DNA of 64,000 bases, taken from Marinobacter lipolyticus. GTDB taxonomy: Bacteria > Pseudomonadota > Gammaproteobacteria > Pseudomonadales > Oleiphilaceae. The translations under genes were made by a program, and so were the position numbers. Positions 18,836 through 29,701 of the stretch are shown one piece after another; the stretch's first letter is position 1; each line of letters opens with the position of its first letter. Where the stretch lies: assembly GCF_018424605.1 (NCBI RefSeq), contig NZ_QTKT01000007.1:124001-188000 (forward strand), given 5' to 3'. The notes beneath the pieces are model-generated. The model was given only the letters and a program-made list of their open reading frames with translations, did not search any database and was not told the origin of the DNA.

Positions 18836-20383
18836 ATGACTGCGACGCGTAAGCCGACTGCACTGATAATTCTGGACGGCTGGGGCCACCGTGACCCGGC
18901 TGACGACAATGCCATCAGCAACGCCAATACCCCGTTCTGGGACCAGCTCTGGCAGCACCAGCCGAAAACCCTGATCAACACCTCCGGTATGTTCGTGGGC
19001 CTGCCCCAGGGCCAGATGGGCAACTCCGAAGTGGGTCACATGAACCTCGGCGCCGGCCGTGTGGTTTACCAGAGCCTGACGCGCATCGACAAGGATCTGG
19101 AAGACGGCACCTTTGCAGAGAATCCTGTACTGTGCACCGCCATCGACAAGGCCGTGGGCAGCGGCCGGGCGGTTCACCTGATGGGCCTGCTGTCGCCGGG
19201 CGGCGTACACAGCCATGAAGAACACATTCTGGCTGCTGCGGAAATGGCTGCGGCCCGCGGGGCAAAAGAAGTCTACATTCACGCCTTCCTGGATGGCCGC
19301 GACATGCCGCCGCGCAGCGCCAGGCCATCGCTGGAAAAGGCCGCCGCCAAGCTGAAGAGCCTGGGCGTCGGGCGTGTCGCCTCCATCGTCGGCCGCTATT
19401 ACGCCATGGACCGCGACAACCGCTGGGACCGGGTCGAAGCCGCCTACAACCTGATGACCCTGGGCGAGGCCGAGTTCACCGCGGCGGACCCGGTCTCCGC
19501 CCTGGAGCAGGCCTACGAGCGCGGCGAGAACGACGAGTTCGTCAAGCCCACCCGAATTCACAGCGCCGGCGAAGCGGAAGGCACCATCAACGACGGCGAC
19601 GCCGTCCTGTTCATGAATTTCCGCGCCGACCGTGCCCGCGAGATGACCCGCACCTTTGTGGAGCGGAACTTCGAGGGTTTCGATCGCCGCAAGCACCCGG
19701 AGCTGGCGGATTTTGTCATGCTCACCGAGTACGCCGCCGACATCAAAACCTCCTGCGCCTACCCGCCGGAGCAGCTGGTGAACGGCCTGGGGGAATATGT
19801 CTCGAGCCTGGGCAAAACCCAGCTGCGGATTTCCGAAACTGAGAAATACGCCCACGTTACCTTCTTCTTCAACGGCGGGCTGGAAACGCCCTTCGAAGGG
19901 GAGGACCGCATTCTGGTGCCGTCACCCAAAGTCGCCACCTACGACCTGCAGCCGGAGATGAGCGCACCGGAGGTCACTGACAAACTGGTCGAAGCGATCA
20001 AGAGCGGCAAGTACGACCTGGTGATCTGTAACTACGCCAATGGCGACATGGTCGGCCACACCGGCAAGCTCGACGCTGCCATCAAGGCCGCCGAGTGTCT
20101 GGATCACTGCGTCAAACGCATCGTCGAAGCACTCGACGAAGTCGGTGGCGAGGCACTGATTACCGCCGACCACGGTAACTGCGAACAGATGACCGATCCG
20201 AACTCCGGCCAGGTCCATACCGCCCATACCATTGGCCCGGTGCCTCTGGTTTACACCGGCCCCCGCCATGTTCACCTGAAAGACGACGGCAGCCTGAGCG
20301 ATGTGGCTCCGACCCTGCTCAACCTGATGGGGCTTGACCAGCCAGCGGAAATGACCGGGCACAGCCTGGTAGATATCGATTGA
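18836..20383 (+). CDS. gpmI: 2,3-bisphosphoglycerate-independent phosphoglycerate mutase
   Basis: A 515-residue metalloenzyme that interconverts 3- and 2-phosphoglycerate in glycolysis and gluconeogenesis. The phospho-accepting Ser64 is in [13 protein letters not shown]. The metal ligands are in ILDGWG near the start and in ITADHGNCE and [10 protein letters not shown] near the end. GTG 18833 directly precedes ATG 18836; I use the ATG. The stop overlaps the envC start, as part of the conserved gpmI-envC-yibQ block. Confidence 0.96.
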   Translation: MTATRKPTALIILDGWGHRDPADDNAISNANTPFWDQLWQHQPKTLINTSGMFVGLPQGQMGNSEVGHMNLGAGRVVYQSLTRIDKDLEDGTFAENPVLCTAIDKAVGSGRAVHLMGLLSPGGVHSHEEHILAAAEMAAARGAKEVYIHAFLDGRDMPPRSARPSLEKAAAKLKSLGVGRVASIVGRYYAMDRDNRWDRVEAAYNLMTLGEAEFTAADPVSALEQAYERGENDEFVKPTRIHSAGEAEGTINDGDAVLFMNFRADRAREMTRTFVERNFEGFDRRKHPELADFVMLTEYAADIKTSCAYPPEQLVNGLGEYVSSLGKTQLRISETEKYAHVTFFFNGGLETPFEGEDRILVPSPKVATYDLQPEMSAPEVTDKLVEAIKSGKYDLVICNYANGDMVGHTGKLDAAIKAAECLDHCVKRIVEALDEVGGEALITADHGNCEQMTDPNSGQVHTAHTIGPVPLVYTGPRHVHLKDDGSLSDVAPTLLNLMGLDQPAEMTGHSLVDID

Positions 20384-21525
20384 CTGAGCGGTGCCTGCCC
20401 CGTTGGCTGCTGACAGCGGCACTGCTTTGCGGTGCCCTGCCGGCACTGGCCGAGGAAGAAGTGACGCCGGCTCAGATCAAGGCGCTGAAGGAACAGATCG
20501 CCGATATTGATGAGTGGCTGGCAGACGCCGAAGACGATCGCTCGTCCCTGGAACAACAGCTGGCCGATATCGAACGGGATATCGGCCGGCTGACCCGGGA
20601 ACGGCGAGACCTTCGCCGCCAGGCAGAAGAACAGCTGCAACGCCTGAAGACGCTGGAGAAGCAGGAAACCACCCTTACCCGCACCCTTGAAAGCCAGCGC
20701 GAAAGCCTGAAAAAGCAGATCCGCGCCGCCTGGATGGAGGGGGACGCCCCTGCGGTGAAAGTCCTGCTCAACGAGATTGATCCGGACAAAATCGCCCGCA
20801 CCATGACCTACTACGAGTATCTGAGCCGCGACACCGTGCGGCGGCTCGAGGTGTTCAATGAGAATCTCCGCCAGTTGCGCGCCACCCGCCAGGATGTTCA
20901 GGCCACCCGGGTTCGCCTGAGCAAGCTGGAGCAGGACGTCGAGCAACGCCAGCAACAGCTGGGCGCGAACAAATCGAAGCGGGAAGAAACCCTGGCAGCA
21001 CTGAATGCCCAGATCAGCAATCGCCGGGGGGAACGGCAGGAACTGGTCTCTGACCGCGAGCGCCTGGAAAAGCTGTTGCGGGAAGTGGAGGAAGCCATTG
21101 CCAGCATTCCCGCTCCCAACGAGTCAAAACCGTTCAGGTCACTGCGGCAAAAACTGCCATGGCCAGCCCGGGGCCGCGTGTTCAGTGACTTTGGAACCCC
21201 CTACGCCGAAGGCAAACTGCGCCGCAACGGGCTGCTGATGAACACCGCCGAAGGGGCGGACATCCGCGCCGTGCATTACGGCCGGGTGGTGTTTGCCAAC
21301 TGGCTGCGGGGCTTTGGACTGATCACCATTGTGGATCATGGCGACGGCTACATGACCCTGTACGGCCACAGCAGCAGCCTGTTCACCAGCCCCGGTGACT
21401 GGGTAGACGCAGGCCAGCCCATTGCCGCCGCAGGCCGAACCGGTGGCACCAACGATCCGGCGCTGTATTTCGAAATCCGACACAACGGCAAGCCGGTCAA
21501 TCCGCGCTCGTGGCTGGCCAGGTGA
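20380..21525 (+). CDS. envC: EnvC-type murein hydrolase activator
   Basis: A 381-residue periplasmic protein. A signal peptide ends PALAEEE, a long coiled coil spans roughly residues 30-245 (heptads rich in Glu, Gln, Leu and Arg), and a C-terminal LytM domain follows. The LytM zinc site is degenerate: the first His position reads RNGLLMN and the HxH end reads LYFEIRH. It therefore should activate amidases, as E. coli EnvC does, rather than cut peptidoglycan. The only suitable start is TTG at 20380, overlapping the gpmI stop by four bases. Confidence 0.9.
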   Translation: MTERCLPRWLLTAALLCGALPALAEEEVTPAQIKALKEQIADIDEWLADAEDDRSSLEQQLADIERDIGRLTRERRDLRRQAEEQLQRLKTLEKQETTLTRTLESQRESLKKQIRAAWMEGDAPAVKVLLNEIDPDKIARTMTYYEYLSRDTVRRLEVFNENLRQLRATRQDVQATRVRLSKLEQDVEQRQQQLGANKSKREETLAALNAQISNRRGERQELVSDRERLEKLLREVEEAIASIPAPNESKPFRSLRQKLPWPARGRVFSDFGTPYAEGKLRRNGLLMNTAEGADIRAVHYGRVVFANWLRGFGLITIVDHGDGYMTLYGHSSSLFTSPGDWVDAGQPIAAAGRTGGTNDPALYFEIRHNGKPVNPRSWLAR

Positions 21526-21635
21526 GCCCGGTCTCGTCCGGCACGGCCAAGGGCTGACAAACCCCGACAGTACCGCCATACTGTCCGAACGGGCAGAAAA
21601 CTGTTCAACCATCGGAATAAACACAGGATAAGTGA

Positions 21636-23036
21636 ATGAGACGGGCCAGAAGTACACAACACGCCGCAACCATCCGCGCACTGACTCTGATTACCTGCTT
21701 TATTGCACTTCCGGGCCTTGTCCAGGGTCAGGAAGCCGATGACCGGACAGAAGAACTGCTGCAGGGCGTGCAGAATGGCGAGCGGGTGCAGATCCAGCTG
21801 CCCGATCCGGAAGAACAGCTTCCGCTGGAGGACCTGCGCAAGTTCACGGAAGTGTTCGCCCGCATCAAGGATGCCTACGTTGAGGAAGTGGACGACCGGA
21901 CATTGCTGGAGAGCGCCATCAAGGGCATGTTGTCCGAACTTGACCCGCACTCAACCTACCTGGCTCCGAAAGATTACGAACAGCTCGAAGAAAGTACCTC
22001 CGGTGAATTTGGCGGCCTGGGCATCGAAGTCGGTATGGAAGACGGGTTCGTCAAAGTGATTGCGCCGATCGACGACACCCCCGCACAGAAAGCCGGCGTT
22101 CAGGCCGGCGACCTGATCATCAAGCTCGGCGACAAGCCGGTCAAGGGTATGTCCCTTGAGGAAGCCGTCAAACTCATGCGGGGCAAACCCGGCACGGTGC
22201 TGAGCCTGACCATCATGCGCGAGGGCGAAAGCGCGCCCATCGTCATCGATGTGGAGCGAGCCATCATCAAGGTTACCAGCATCAAGTCCCGGCTGATTGA
22301 TAACGGTTATGGCTATGTGCGCATCACCCAGTTCCAGGCAGACACCGGCACCCAGTTTGTCGATGCGCTGACCGCCCTGGAGGAAGACTATGGCAAGGAC
22401 CTCGACGGTCTGGTGATCGACCTGCGCAACAACCCGGGCGGCATTCTGCAGGCCGCGGTAGAAGCGGCTGATGCCCTGCTCGACGAAGGCCTGATTGTCT
22501 ATACCGAAGGTCGTATCCAGAGCTCCCGCCTGCGCTTCAACGCCAAGGCCGGCGACCTGATGGAAGGCACCCCGATTGTGGTGTTGATCAACGGCGGCTC
22601 GGCCTCGGCGTCGGAAATTCTGGCCGGTGCGCTGCAGGATCATCAGCGCGCGGTGGTGATGGGCACCCAGTCCTTCGGCAAGGGCAGCGTACAGACCGTT
22701 ATTCCTCTGGACGAGACCCATGCCATCAAGATGACGACCGCCCGCTATTACACGCCAGATGGCCGTTCCATCCAGGCCAAGGGCATCAAGCCTGACATCG
22801 AAGTCAAACCCGCCGAACTCCAGGAACTCGATGGCCAGCCCTTCTTCACCGAAGCGGATCTCAGTGGCCACCTGGAAGGCCAGGGCGAAGGCGAAGAGAC
22901 CACGGCCGAGGAACAGCAGAACGCCTCGGCTGCCGAACGGGATTACCAGCTGCGTTCAGCACTGAACCTGCTCAAGGGACTGCGGATCCTGGACAGACGC
23001 GAGAACGGATCGGATCAGGCCAGCAGCACGGATTAA
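21636..23036 (+). CDS. ctpA: carboxy-terminal processing protease CtpA (S41 family)
   Basis: A 466-residue periplasmic serine protease. It has a signal peptide (residues about 14-32), an N-terminal helical region, a PDZ domain near 125-205 with GGLGIEVGMEDG, and the S41 catalytic domain. The nucleophile is Ser324 in GGSASASEI and the general base Lys349 in QSFGKGSVQT. These proteases trim envelope proteins such as peptidoglycan hydrolases, which fits the neighbouring amidase activator. The stop shares one base with the yibQ start. Confidence 0.95.
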   Translation: MRRARSTQHAATIRALTLITCFIALPGLVQGQEADDRTEELLQGVQNGERVQIQLPDPEEQLPLEDLRKFTEVFARIKDAYVEEVDDRTLLESAIKGMLSELDPHSTYLAPKDYEQLEESTSGEFGGLGIEVGMEDGFVKVIAPIDDTPAQKAGVQAGDLIIKLGDKPVKGMSLEEAVKLMRGKPGTVLSLTIMREGESAPIVIDVERAIIKVTSIKSRLIDNGYGYVRITQFQADTGTQFVDALTALEEDYGKDLDGLVIDLRNNPGGILQAAVEAADALLDEGLIVYTEGRIQSSRLRFNAKAGDLMEGTPIVVLINGGSASASEILAGALQDHQRAVVMGTQSFGKGSVQTVIPLDETHAIKMTTARYYTPDGRSIQAKGIKPDIEVKPAELQELDGQPFFTEADLSGHLEGQGEGEETTAEEQQNASAAERDYQLRSALNLLKGLRILDRRENGSDQASSTD

Positions 23037-23863
23037 TGCCCTTGAACAAGCTCCTTACCCTGGTTGCCACCGCAGTGCTGGCAACCTCCGTCAGTGCGCA
23101 AACGCCCGTCGAGCAGAACGACGGGCAGATGCCACCCACCATTGCCATCATCATCGATGACATGGGGCACAACCTGCACGAGGGCACACGGCTGGTGAAC
23201 CTGGAACAGCCGATCACCCTCGCCTTTCTGCCCTATCGCCGACATACCGAGACGCTGGCAAAGCTTGCCCACCAGCGGCACAAGGAAATCATGTTGCACG
23301 CCCCCATGGCCAACACCCGCAATTTCGGGCTGGGCCCGGGCGGGCTAACGCCCGACATGGACGCGCAAAGCCTGAAAACCACGCTGCGCCGGGCGCTGCA
23401 GTCGATTCCCCACGTCAAGGGCGTGAACAACCACATGGGCAGCCTGCTTACCCAACAGCTGGCGCCCATGGACTGGGTTATGTCCGAGCTGGACCGCTAC
23501 CCGGTCTATTTCGTCGACAGCCGCACCATTGCCTCCTCCATCGCCGGTGAGGTTGCCGACGCCTACCGCATCCCCACCCTCACCCGGGACGTGTTTCTGG
23601 ACCATGAACAGACCGAGGAATACGTGGACAGGCAGTTCAGACTGCTGATCAAGCGGGCGAAGGAGAACGGAAGCGCCGTTGGCATCGGCCACCCACACAC
23701 GGTGACCGTGGACTATCTGGAGAAGCATCTGCCGCTGCTGGATGAGCAGGGAATTGCGGTGGCCACCGTAAGCGGCCTGTGGGCGATGAGGAACAACAAC
23801 CGCCCGATGTTTGCGGAAGGCGAAAAGCAGACCATTCGGCCCGCTTACGCTAAAAGTGAGTAA
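23036..23863 (+). CDS. yibQ: divergent polysaccharide deacetylase YibQ
   Basis: A 275-residue protein with a signal peptide ending SVSAQ and a divergent polysaccharide-deacetylase barrel: IAIIIDDMGHN, MLHAPMANTRN, VKGVNNHMGSLLTQ and VGIGHPHTVTV. The conserved Asp-Asp and His residues of the metal site are retained. Substrate and activity are unproven in the family. It ends the gpmI-envC-ctpA-yibQ operon and overlaps ctpA by one base. Confidence 0.88.
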   Translation: MPLNKLLTLVATAVLATSVSAQTPVEQNDGQMPPTIAIIIDDMGHNLHEGTRLVNLEQPITLAFLPYRRHTETLAKLAHQRHKEIMLHAPMANTRNFGLGPGGLTPDMDAQSLKTTLRRALQSIPHVKGVNNHMGSLLTQQLAPMDWVMSELDRYPVYFVDSRTIASSIAGEVADAYRIPTLTRDVFLDHEQTEEYVDRQFRLLIKRAKENGSAVGIGHPHTVTVDYLEKHLPLLDEQGIAVATVSGLWAMRNNNRPMFAEGEKQTIRPAYAKSE

Positions 23864-23887
23864 TGTTTCGATGCCTGGTCTTGGCTT

Positions 23888-23915
23888 GTCGGATTACGGC
23901 GTAGCCTAATCCGAC
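23888..23915. repeat. REP-like palindrome between yibQ and hisF
   Basis: GTCGGATTA (23888-23896) and TAATCCGAC (23907-23915) form a perfect 9-bp stem around a 10-nt loop. It lies between convergent genes yibQ and hisF, is followed by CTACGG and has no T-run. Palindromes of this GTCGGATTA type recur in intergenic regions of many Gammaproteobacteria. It may stabilise or end both transcripts. Confidence 0.7.
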
Positions 23916-23922
23916 CTACGGT

Positions 23923-24696
23923 TTACTCGCGAACTTCAATACCTTGCGCTTTCATAAAAGCCTTCGCTTCCGGAATCGTGTGCTGGCCGAAATGAAAGAT
24001 CGACGCCGCCAGCACCGCATCCGCCCCGCCCTCGGTTACACCGTCAGCCAGATGCTGTAACTCGCCTACGCCGCCGGAGGCAATCACCGGTACCGACACC
24101 GCATCGCTGACCGCACGGGTGAGCCCGAGATCAAAACCGATCTTGGTGCCATCCCGGTCCATACTGGTCAGCAACAACTCGCCGGCGCCCAGCTCGGTCA
24201 TTTTCCTGGCCCATTCCACCGCGTCCAGGCCGGTAGGCTTACGGCCGCCGTGAGTAAAGATTTCCCAGCGCGGGGCCTCCCCCTCCGCCGACACTCGTTT
24301 GGCGTCGATGGCTACCACAATGCACTGGCGCCCGAAGCGTTCGGCCGCCTCGCGGACAAACTCCGGATTGAACACAGCCGCGGTGTTGATGGAGACCTTG
24401 TCAGCGCCGGCGTTCAGCAGCTTGCGGATATCGTCTACGGTGCGCACGCCACCGCCCACGGTCAACGGAATGAACACCTGGCTGGCCATGCGCTCCACGG
24501 TTTCGTAGGTGGTGTCGCGGCTTTCGTGGCTGGCGGTTATGTCCAGGAAGGTGATCTCGTCTGCGCCCTGCTCGTTGTACTTGCGGGCCACTTCCACCGG
24601 GTCGCCGGCGTCGCGGATATCCACGAAGTTTACGCCTTTGACCACGCGGCCCTTGTCCACGTCGAGGCAGGGAATGATGCGTTTGGCCAGTGCCAT
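23923..24696 (-). CDS. hisF: imidazole glycerol phosphate synthase subunit HisF
   Basis: A 257-residue TIM-barrel cyclase. It takes ammonia from HisH and converts PRFAR to imidazole glycerol phosphate and AICAR. The start [19 protein letters not shown] and the phosphate-binding ends [11 protein letters not shown] and [11 protein letters not shown] are diagnostic, and catalytic Asp residues are in CLDV and MDRDG. It lies 11 bp after hisA at the end of the his operon. Confidence 0.96.
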   Translation of the reverse strand: MALAKRIIPCLDVDKGRVVKGVNFVDIRDAGDPVEVARKYNEQGADEITFLDITASHESRDTTYETVERMASQVFIPLTVGGGVRTVDDIRKLLNAGADKVSINTAAVFNPEFVREAAERFGRQCIVVAIDAKRVSAEGEAPRWEIFTHGGRKPTGLDAVEWARKMTELGAGELLLTSMDRDGTKIGFDLGLTRAVSDAVSVPVIASGGVGELQHLADGVTEGGADAVLAASIFHFGQHTIPEAKAFMKAQGIEVRE

Positions 24697-24707
24697 CGTC
24701 GGTATCC

Positions 24708-25445
24708 TTATGCCTTGAGGCTGTCGCAGTAGGCCTGGGCCTCTGCCACATCCAGCGTGCCCTCGTAGATGGCGCGACCGGTGATGGCGCCAAGGATGCC
24801 CTTGTCAGCCACGGTGGCCAGGCGCTTGAGGTCGTCCATGTTGGTAACGCCACCAGAGGCGATTACCGGAATGCCGCCGGCTTCCGCCAGCGCCGCCGTG
24901 GCTTCCACGTTCACGCCCTGCATCATGCCGTCGCGGCTGATGTCGGTGTAGACGATGGAATCCACGCCGTCGTTGGCAAAGCGCTTGGCCAGATCGGTGG
25001 CCATCACTTCCGACACTTCGGCCCAGCCGTCGGTGGCAACGCGACCGTCTTTGGCGTCCAACCCCACGATGATGTGGCCCGGGAATTTCTTGCACATCTC
25101 GGTGACGAACTCGGGCTCTTTCACGGCTTTGGTACCGATAATGACCCACTGCACGCCGGCCTTCAGATAGGCCTCAATGGTTTCGGCAGAACGGATGCCG
25201 CCGCCGATCTGGATCGGCAGGTCCGGATACTTGCGGGCGATGGCCTGAACAATTTCGCCGTTCACCGGCTCACCGGCGAACGCGCCGTTCAGATCCACCA
25301 GGTGCAGGCGGCGGGCGCCGGCTTCCACCCAGCGGGTCGCCATATCAACCGGGTCGTCACCAAATACGGTGGAATCGTCCATGCGACCCTGGCGCAGGCG
25401 AACGCATTTGCCGTCTTTCAGATCAATGGCGGGGATAATCAGCAT
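24708..25445 (-). CDS. hisA: ProFAR isomerase HisA
   Basis: A 245-residue TIM-barrel isomerase that opens ProFAR to PRFAR. It begins [19 protein letters not shown], with the catalytic Asp in AIDL, and carries [13 protein letters not shown] and [13 protein letters not shown] with the second catalytic Asp. Its start overlaps the end of hisH by 7 bp, which implies translational coupling. Confidence 0.96.
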   Translation of the reverse strand: MLIIPAIDLKDGKCVRLRQGRMDDSTVFGDDPVDMATRWVEAGARRLHLVDLNGAFAGEPVNGEIVQAIARKYPDLPIQIGGGIRSAETIEAYLKAGVQWVIIGTKAVKEPEFVTEMCKKFPGHIIVGLDAKDGRVATDGWAEVSEVMATDLAKRFANDGVDSIVYTDISRDGMMQGVNVEATAALAEAGGIPVIASGGVTNMDDLKRLATVADKGILGAITGRAIYEGTLDVAEAQAYCDSLKA

Positions 25446-26080
25446 GTTCCGGTCCAGTCAGTAAAGTTTTTCAGTAACTGCAGCCCCGCCCGGGCGCTTT
25501 TCTCCGGGTGGAACTGCGCTGCAAAAATATTGTCTTTCGCCACCGCAGCGGCCAGATCCACACCGTAGTGGCTGCGGCCGGCAATCTCGGCGTTGCCCTC
25601 GGCCTCGGCGTAGTAGCTGTGCACGAAGTAGAAACGGTCGCCGTCTGGAATGCCGTGCCAGAGCGGATGATCGATGGTCTGGTAGACCTCATTCCACCCC
25701 ATGTGAGGCACCTTCAGGCGCTCACCGCGCTCGGTCAGGTTGTCGCCGAAATAGCGCACCTGTGAGGGGAACAGCCCGATGCAGTCAACGCCACCGTTCT
25801 CTTCGCTGCGGGACATCAGTGCCTGCATGCCCACGCAGATGCCCAGGAACGGACGGTCCTGCGACACTTCACGCACCAGGGTATCGACACCCAGGCGGCG
25901 AATCTCGGCCATGCAGTCGCGGATGGCGCCAACCCCGGGCAAGATAACCCGGTCGGCTTCGCGGATGGTGTCGGCGTTGTCAGTGACCAGTACGGTGGCG
26001 TCAGGGGCAACGTGCTCGACCGCCTTTTTGGCAGAGTGCAGGTTGCCCATGCCGTAGTCGATGATGGCAACGGTTTTCAT
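25439..26080 (-). CDS. hisH: imidazole glycerol phosphate synthase glutaminase HisH
   Basis: A 213-residue class I glutamine amidotransferase that supplies ammonia to HisF. The nucleophile is Cys82 in LGICVGMQ, and the His-Glu pair is in QFHPEKS. The start [16 protein letters not shown] matches the family, so the longer upstream frame to 26182 is discarded. Gaps to hisB (28 bp) and the overlap with hisA place it inside the operon. Confidence 0.96.
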   Translation of the reverse strand: MKTVAIIDYGMGNLHSAKKAVEHVAPDATVLVTDNADTIREADRVILPGVGAIRDCMAEIRRLGVDTLVREVSQDRPFLGICVGMQALMSRSEENGGVDCIGLFPSQVRYFGDNLTERGERLKVPHMGWNEVYQTIDHPLWHGIPDGDRFYFVHSYYAEAEGNAEIAGRSHYGVDLAAAVAKDNIFAAQFHPEKSARAGLQLLKNFTDWTGTC

Positions 26081-26108
26081 GATTGATGCGGTGTCCTTGG
26101 ATGACCGT

Positions 26109-26702
26109 TTACAGAGAGCCTTTGGTCGACGGGGTAATGCCCGCCATGCGCTCGTCCATCTCGATAGCCATGCGCAGTGCACGGCCGAAAGCCTTGAATA
26201 CCGTTTCGATCTGGTGGTGGGTATTCTTGCCCTTCAGGTTATCGATGTGCAGGGTCACCATGGAATGGTTCACGAAGCCGTGGAAGAATTCCTCAAACAG
26301 GTCCACATCAAAACCGCCGACGGCACCACGGGTATAAGGAACGTCCATCATCAGGCCAGGACGGCCGGAAAGGTCGATCACCACTCGGGACAGCGCCTCG
26401 TCCAGCGGCACATAGGCATGGCCGTAGCGACGGATGCCTTTCTTGTCACCCACCGCCTGCTTGAAGGCCTGCCCCAAGGTGATACCGATGTCTTCCACGG
26501 TGTGGTGGTCATCGATGTGCAGGTCACCTTTGGAGACAATGTTCAGATCCACCAGCCCGTGGCGGGCGATCTGGTCCATCATGTGCTCCAGAAACGGCAC
26601 ACCGGTGTCGAAGGACGACTGTCCGGTACCGTCCAGATTGATCTCAACGGTGATCTGGGTTTCGAGGGTATTTCTTTCTACCCGAGCCTTGCGTTCGGCC
26701 AT
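26109..26702 (-). CDS. hisB: imidazoleglycerol-phosphate dehydratase HisB
   Basis: A 197-residue monofunctional dehydratase that turns imidazole glycerol phosphate into imidazole acetol phosphate. The manganese ligands lie in [25 protein letters not shown] and [15 protein letters not shown]. There is no fused histidinol-phosphatase domain, unlike E. coli HisB. It is the first visible gene of the hisBHAF unit; other his genes are not in the window. Confidence 0.96.
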   Translation of the reverse strand: MAERKARVERNTLETQITVEINLDGTGQSSFDTGVPFLEHMMDQIARHGLVDLNIVSKGDLHIDDHHTVEDIGITLGQAFKQAVGDKKGIRRYGHAYVPLDEALSRVVIDLSGRPGLMMDVPYTRGAVGGFDVDLFEEFFHGFVNHSMVTLHIDNLKGKNTHHQIETVFKAFGRALRMAIEMDERMAGITPSTKGSL

Positions 26703-26753
26703 GGGGACTCCAAGTCATGAATGGGCAAAATGCCGGAAACTGATGATTCGCGG

Positions 26754-26782
26754 ATTATACCTTTTCTGAATCCCGGAGTCCC
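26754..26782 (-). promoter_or_regulatory. possible hisB promoter
   Basis: On the minus strand a perfect TATAAT (26754-26759) lies about 50 nt before the hisB ATG. The hexamer 17 bp upstream is GGGACT, a poor -35, so activation or an alternative -35 would be needed. Confidence 0.35.
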
Positions 26783-26816
26783 ACAATGGGCTTTATGGCG
26801 TTGATAGCCGACTCGC

Positions 26817-27278
26817 TCAGAAGGCTTTCTTCAGGTTGTTCATGTAGGTGTCCACCAGGCTGTTGAACTCATGCTTGATGACCGGGCTGATGGCCAGCTT
26901 CAGCAGGCTCGGCAGCGGCACGGTAAGCTCGGCGCTGGTCTGGAATTTCACCGCGGTGGCCTTGTCGCCTGCGGCTTTCACCGTCCACGACCCACGCACC
27001 ACACCATTACCCTCGCCTTTCACCGGCTCCCAGGTAATCCTGCCGTTGTCTTTGTCGGCGGCGTATTTACAGGCGTACACGGACTGGATGGCGTGCTTGT
27101 CGACGCCCACTTTTTCCATTTCCCAGCGGTAGGTGTTGTCGCCCAGGTCGACCAGCTTGTCCACTTTCGGGAAGTGACTTGCAGAACGGGGCACATCGGC
27201 CAACAGATCGAACACTTCGTCGTAACCGCCCGGTATTTCGAGTTCCCGGTTCAGCTCGATCGATACGGTGATAGCCAC
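26817..27278 (-). CDS. SRPBCC (START-like) superfamily protein
   Basis: A 153-residue protein with the helix-grip fold pattern of polyketide-cyclase/START-like proteins: an N-terminal strand VSIELNRELEIPGGYDEVFDLLADVPRSASHFP, central strands, and a long C-terminal helix LKLAISPVIKHEFNSLVDTYMNNLKKAF. Such proteins bind hydrophobic ligands; no function can be assigned. It starts with GTG at 27278, with AAGGAG 6-7 nt upstream. It is upstream of and co-directional with hisB and divergent from asmA. Confidence 0.7.
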   Translation of the reverse strand: MAITVSIELNRELEIPGGYDEVFDLLADVPRSASHFPKVDKLVDLGDNTYRWEMEKVGVDKHAIQSVYACKYAADKDNGRITWEPVKGEGNGVVRGSWTVKAAGDKATAVKFQTSAELTVPLPSLLKLAISPVIKHEFNSLVDTYMNNLKKAF

Positions 27279-27463
27279 AGCCAGCTCCTTTTTATCGTTG
27301 TAACGTAGTCATGATGACAGTGTGAAAATCAGAGCGCCTATTTTGGCCTATCACTAACGTATTGTCATACATCGGCGCTTTTATTTTGTTACCCCTGCGT
27401 TATCCTTAGGTCAGTTTACATTGCGGCGCCCGAACGCATAAAAAATGGAAGGAAGCCTGAATT

Positions 27464-29701
27464 ATGAAAGCTGTTCGCTATATTGCCCTCGGTATTGTTG
27501 GCCTTATTGTGCTGGCGATTGCCGCCGTGGCGATCGCCGTCATGGTGATCGATCCCAACACCTACAAGCCGCAAATCGAGAAAGCCGCTGAAGATGCCAC
27601 CAATCTTGACCTGATCCTCGAGGGCGACATCGGCTGGTCGTTCATTCCCCTGGGCCTCGAGCTCAATGACGTGGAAGCCACCCTGGAAGGCGAACGCTTT
27701 GTGCGCCTGGATCAACTGGTGGCCCAGGTGAATTTCTGGTCACTGATCACCATGTCGCCGCAGGTGAACACCTTCCTGCTTGACGGCCTCGATGCCCGCC
27801 TGAACGTGGACAAGGACGGCAACGGCAACTGGACACGGGTCATGCCGGAAGGCGATGCAGCGCCGGAAGAAGAAACCGCAGCTGCTGAAGAAGAGCCGGC
27901 CGCGCCCGAGACAACCGACGATGCCGCCGCGGACCGCGAACCGCTGAACTTCAACGTCGAGAACGTGCAGATCAGCAACGCCCAGATTCACTACAATGAC
28001 GAGAGCACCGGCCAGTCTGTCACCCTCGAGGACTTCACGGTCAACGCCAGCGAAATTACCCTTGGCAGCAGCTTCCCCCTGGATGTCAGCTTCCACTTCG
28101 AAACCAACCAGCCCCAGTTCGCCGTGGACGGCCGGCTCAATGCCCGCCTTGCCGCCAACGAAGCCCTCAACGAATTCGGCATCTCGGATCTGGAAGCGGT
28201 GTTCGACATGAATGGCGAACCCTTTGGCGGCAATGCCGTTACCGCCGAACTGGCTGGCGCCATCGAAGCCAATCTGGAGAACGAAACCGCCACCATCAAT
28301 GGTTTCACCGCCAGCCTCGCGGACCTGACCCTGAATACCGATCTGGCGGTCAACGGCTTCGGTGACAACCCGGAGCTCAAGGGCACCGTAAGCATCGACC
28401 AGTTCTCCCTGAAGAAGCTGCTGGCGGCACTGGGACAGCCCGCCATTGAAACCGAAGATCCAGAGGTGCTCGAAGCCGTCGCGCTCTCCACCAACATTGG
28501 CGGCCCGGCGGGCACCGTGGAACTGAGCGACCTGTCGATCACGCTGGACGACACCACCTTCACCGGCGGCGGCAGCTACACTTTGAGCAACAGCGCGGTG
28601 GCCCTCAACCTTCAGGGTGATGCCATCAATGCTGACCGCTATCTGCCGCCAACCGCGGAAGAAGGTGAATCCGGCGCGGGTGAGTCGTCCCAGGACGACG
28701 AAAGCAGTGGGCAAACCAGCTCGGCGCCCGCCACCGCAAGCGCCGCAGAGGAATCCGACCTGTTGCCTTTGGAAACGCTGCGCACCCTGCTGCTGGACAT
28801 CGACCTTGGCCTGGGCGAACTGATCATCAGCAACCTCAACATCCAGGAGATCAAATCCTCGATTACCGCCAAAGAAGGCCTGATGAAAGTGGACGAATTC
28901 AGCGGCAAGCTCTACTACGGCAGCTTCGATGCCAACGTGACCCTGGATGCCCGCAGCAACAACCCGAGCTGGGCCATCGGCTCCAAGGTAACAAACGTGC
29001 AGACGCTGCCGCTGCTTACCGATCTGGCCGAAATCGATATGCTTTCCGGTGGCGCCAACCTCAATGTCGACATCAAAACCACCGGCAACCGGGTGTCCAC
29101 CCTGAGAGAGAACGCCAACGGCGAGATCAGCTTCAACCTCGCCGAGGGCGAGTTCCGCCAGATGAACCTGACCCGCATGGCCTGCCAGGGCATTGCACTG
29201 GCCAACCAGGAAAGCCTGAGCGCCACCGACTGGGGTACCACCACGCCGTTTAACGACATGAAGGGCACTCTGATCATCGACGGCAACACCCTCAACAACA
29301 CGGATCTGGTTGCGGCCCTTGCCGGCATGCGCTTGGAGGGCGATGGCACTGTCGATCTGCAACAAACGGAACTGGACTACGAAATCGGCCTGAGAGTCGT
29401 TGGTGAGATTCACCGCGACGAAGCCTGCCGCGTCACCGAGTATGTCAAAGACGTGGTCATCCCCGTGGAGTGCCGCGGCAACTTCTCTGAAGACCCAGCG
29501 GGACTGTGCTCCTTCGATGGCTCGCGTTTCCGTGACACCCTGAAGGACATTGCAGCCAACGCCGCACGAGCGAAGGTGCAGGAGGAAACCGAACGCGCCA
29601 AGGCCAAGGCGGAAGAGAAGGTTCGCGAGAAAATCGACGAGCAGCTGGGCGAGGAAGGCGAAAAGCTTAAAGACGCCGTGAAAGGCCTGTTCAACCGATG
29701 A
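27464..29701 (+). CDS. asmA: AsmA family protein
   Basis: A 745-residue envelope protein with an N-terminal membrane anchor (residues about 9-30) and a long beta-rich periplasmic part typical of AsmA/TamB-like bridge proteins implicated in phospholipid transport and outer-membrane homeostasis. It contains the AsmA block LDLILEGDIGWSFIPLGLELND. Two low-complexity acidic or Ser-rich insertions are visible (near 127-155 and 395-430), and an Ala/Glu/Lys-rich C-terminal helix ends the protein. The stop overlaps the mutY start in ATGA. Paralogues exist in the family, so asmA is a family-level symbol. Confidence 0.85.
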   Translation: MKAVRYIALGIVGLIVLAIAAVAIAVMVIDPNTYKPQIEKAAEDATNLDLILEGDIGWSFIPLGLELNDVEATLEGERFVRLDQLVAQVNFWSLITMSPQVNTFLLDGLDARLNVDKDGNGNWTRVMPEGDAAPEEETAAAEEEPAAPETTDDAAADREPLNFNVENVQISNAQIHYNDESTGQSVTLEDFTVNASEITLGSSFPLDVSFHFETNQPQFAVDGRLNARLAANEALNEFGISDLEAVFDMNGEPFGGNAVTAELAGAIEANLENETATINGFTASLADLTLNTDLAVNGFGDNPELKGTVSIDQFSLKKLLAALGQPAIETEDPEVLEAVALSTNIGGPAGTVELSDLSITLDDTTFTGGGSYTLSNSAVALNLQGDAINADRYLPPTAEEGESGAGESSQDDESSGQTSSAPATASAAEESDLLPLETLRTLLLDIDLGLGELIISNLNIQEIKSSITAKEGLMKVDEFSGKLYYGSFDANVTLDARSNNPSWAIGSKVTNVQTLPLLTDLAEIDMLSGGANLNVDIKTTGNRVSTLRENANGEISFNLAEGEFRQMNLTRMACQGIALANQESLSATDWGTTTPFNDMKGTLIIDGNTLNNTDLVAALAGMRLEGDGTVDLQQTELDYEIGLRVVGEIHRDEACRVTEYVKDVVIPVECRGNFSEDPAGLCSFDGSRFRDTLKDIAANAARAKVQEETERAKAKAEEKVREKIDEQLGEEGEKLKDAVKGLFNR

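Noticed and set aside
26704..26783. GGGACTCC/GGAGTCCC pair before hisB as a his attenuator
   Set aside because: Arms are 64 bp apart, there is no His-rich leader peptide and no T-run.
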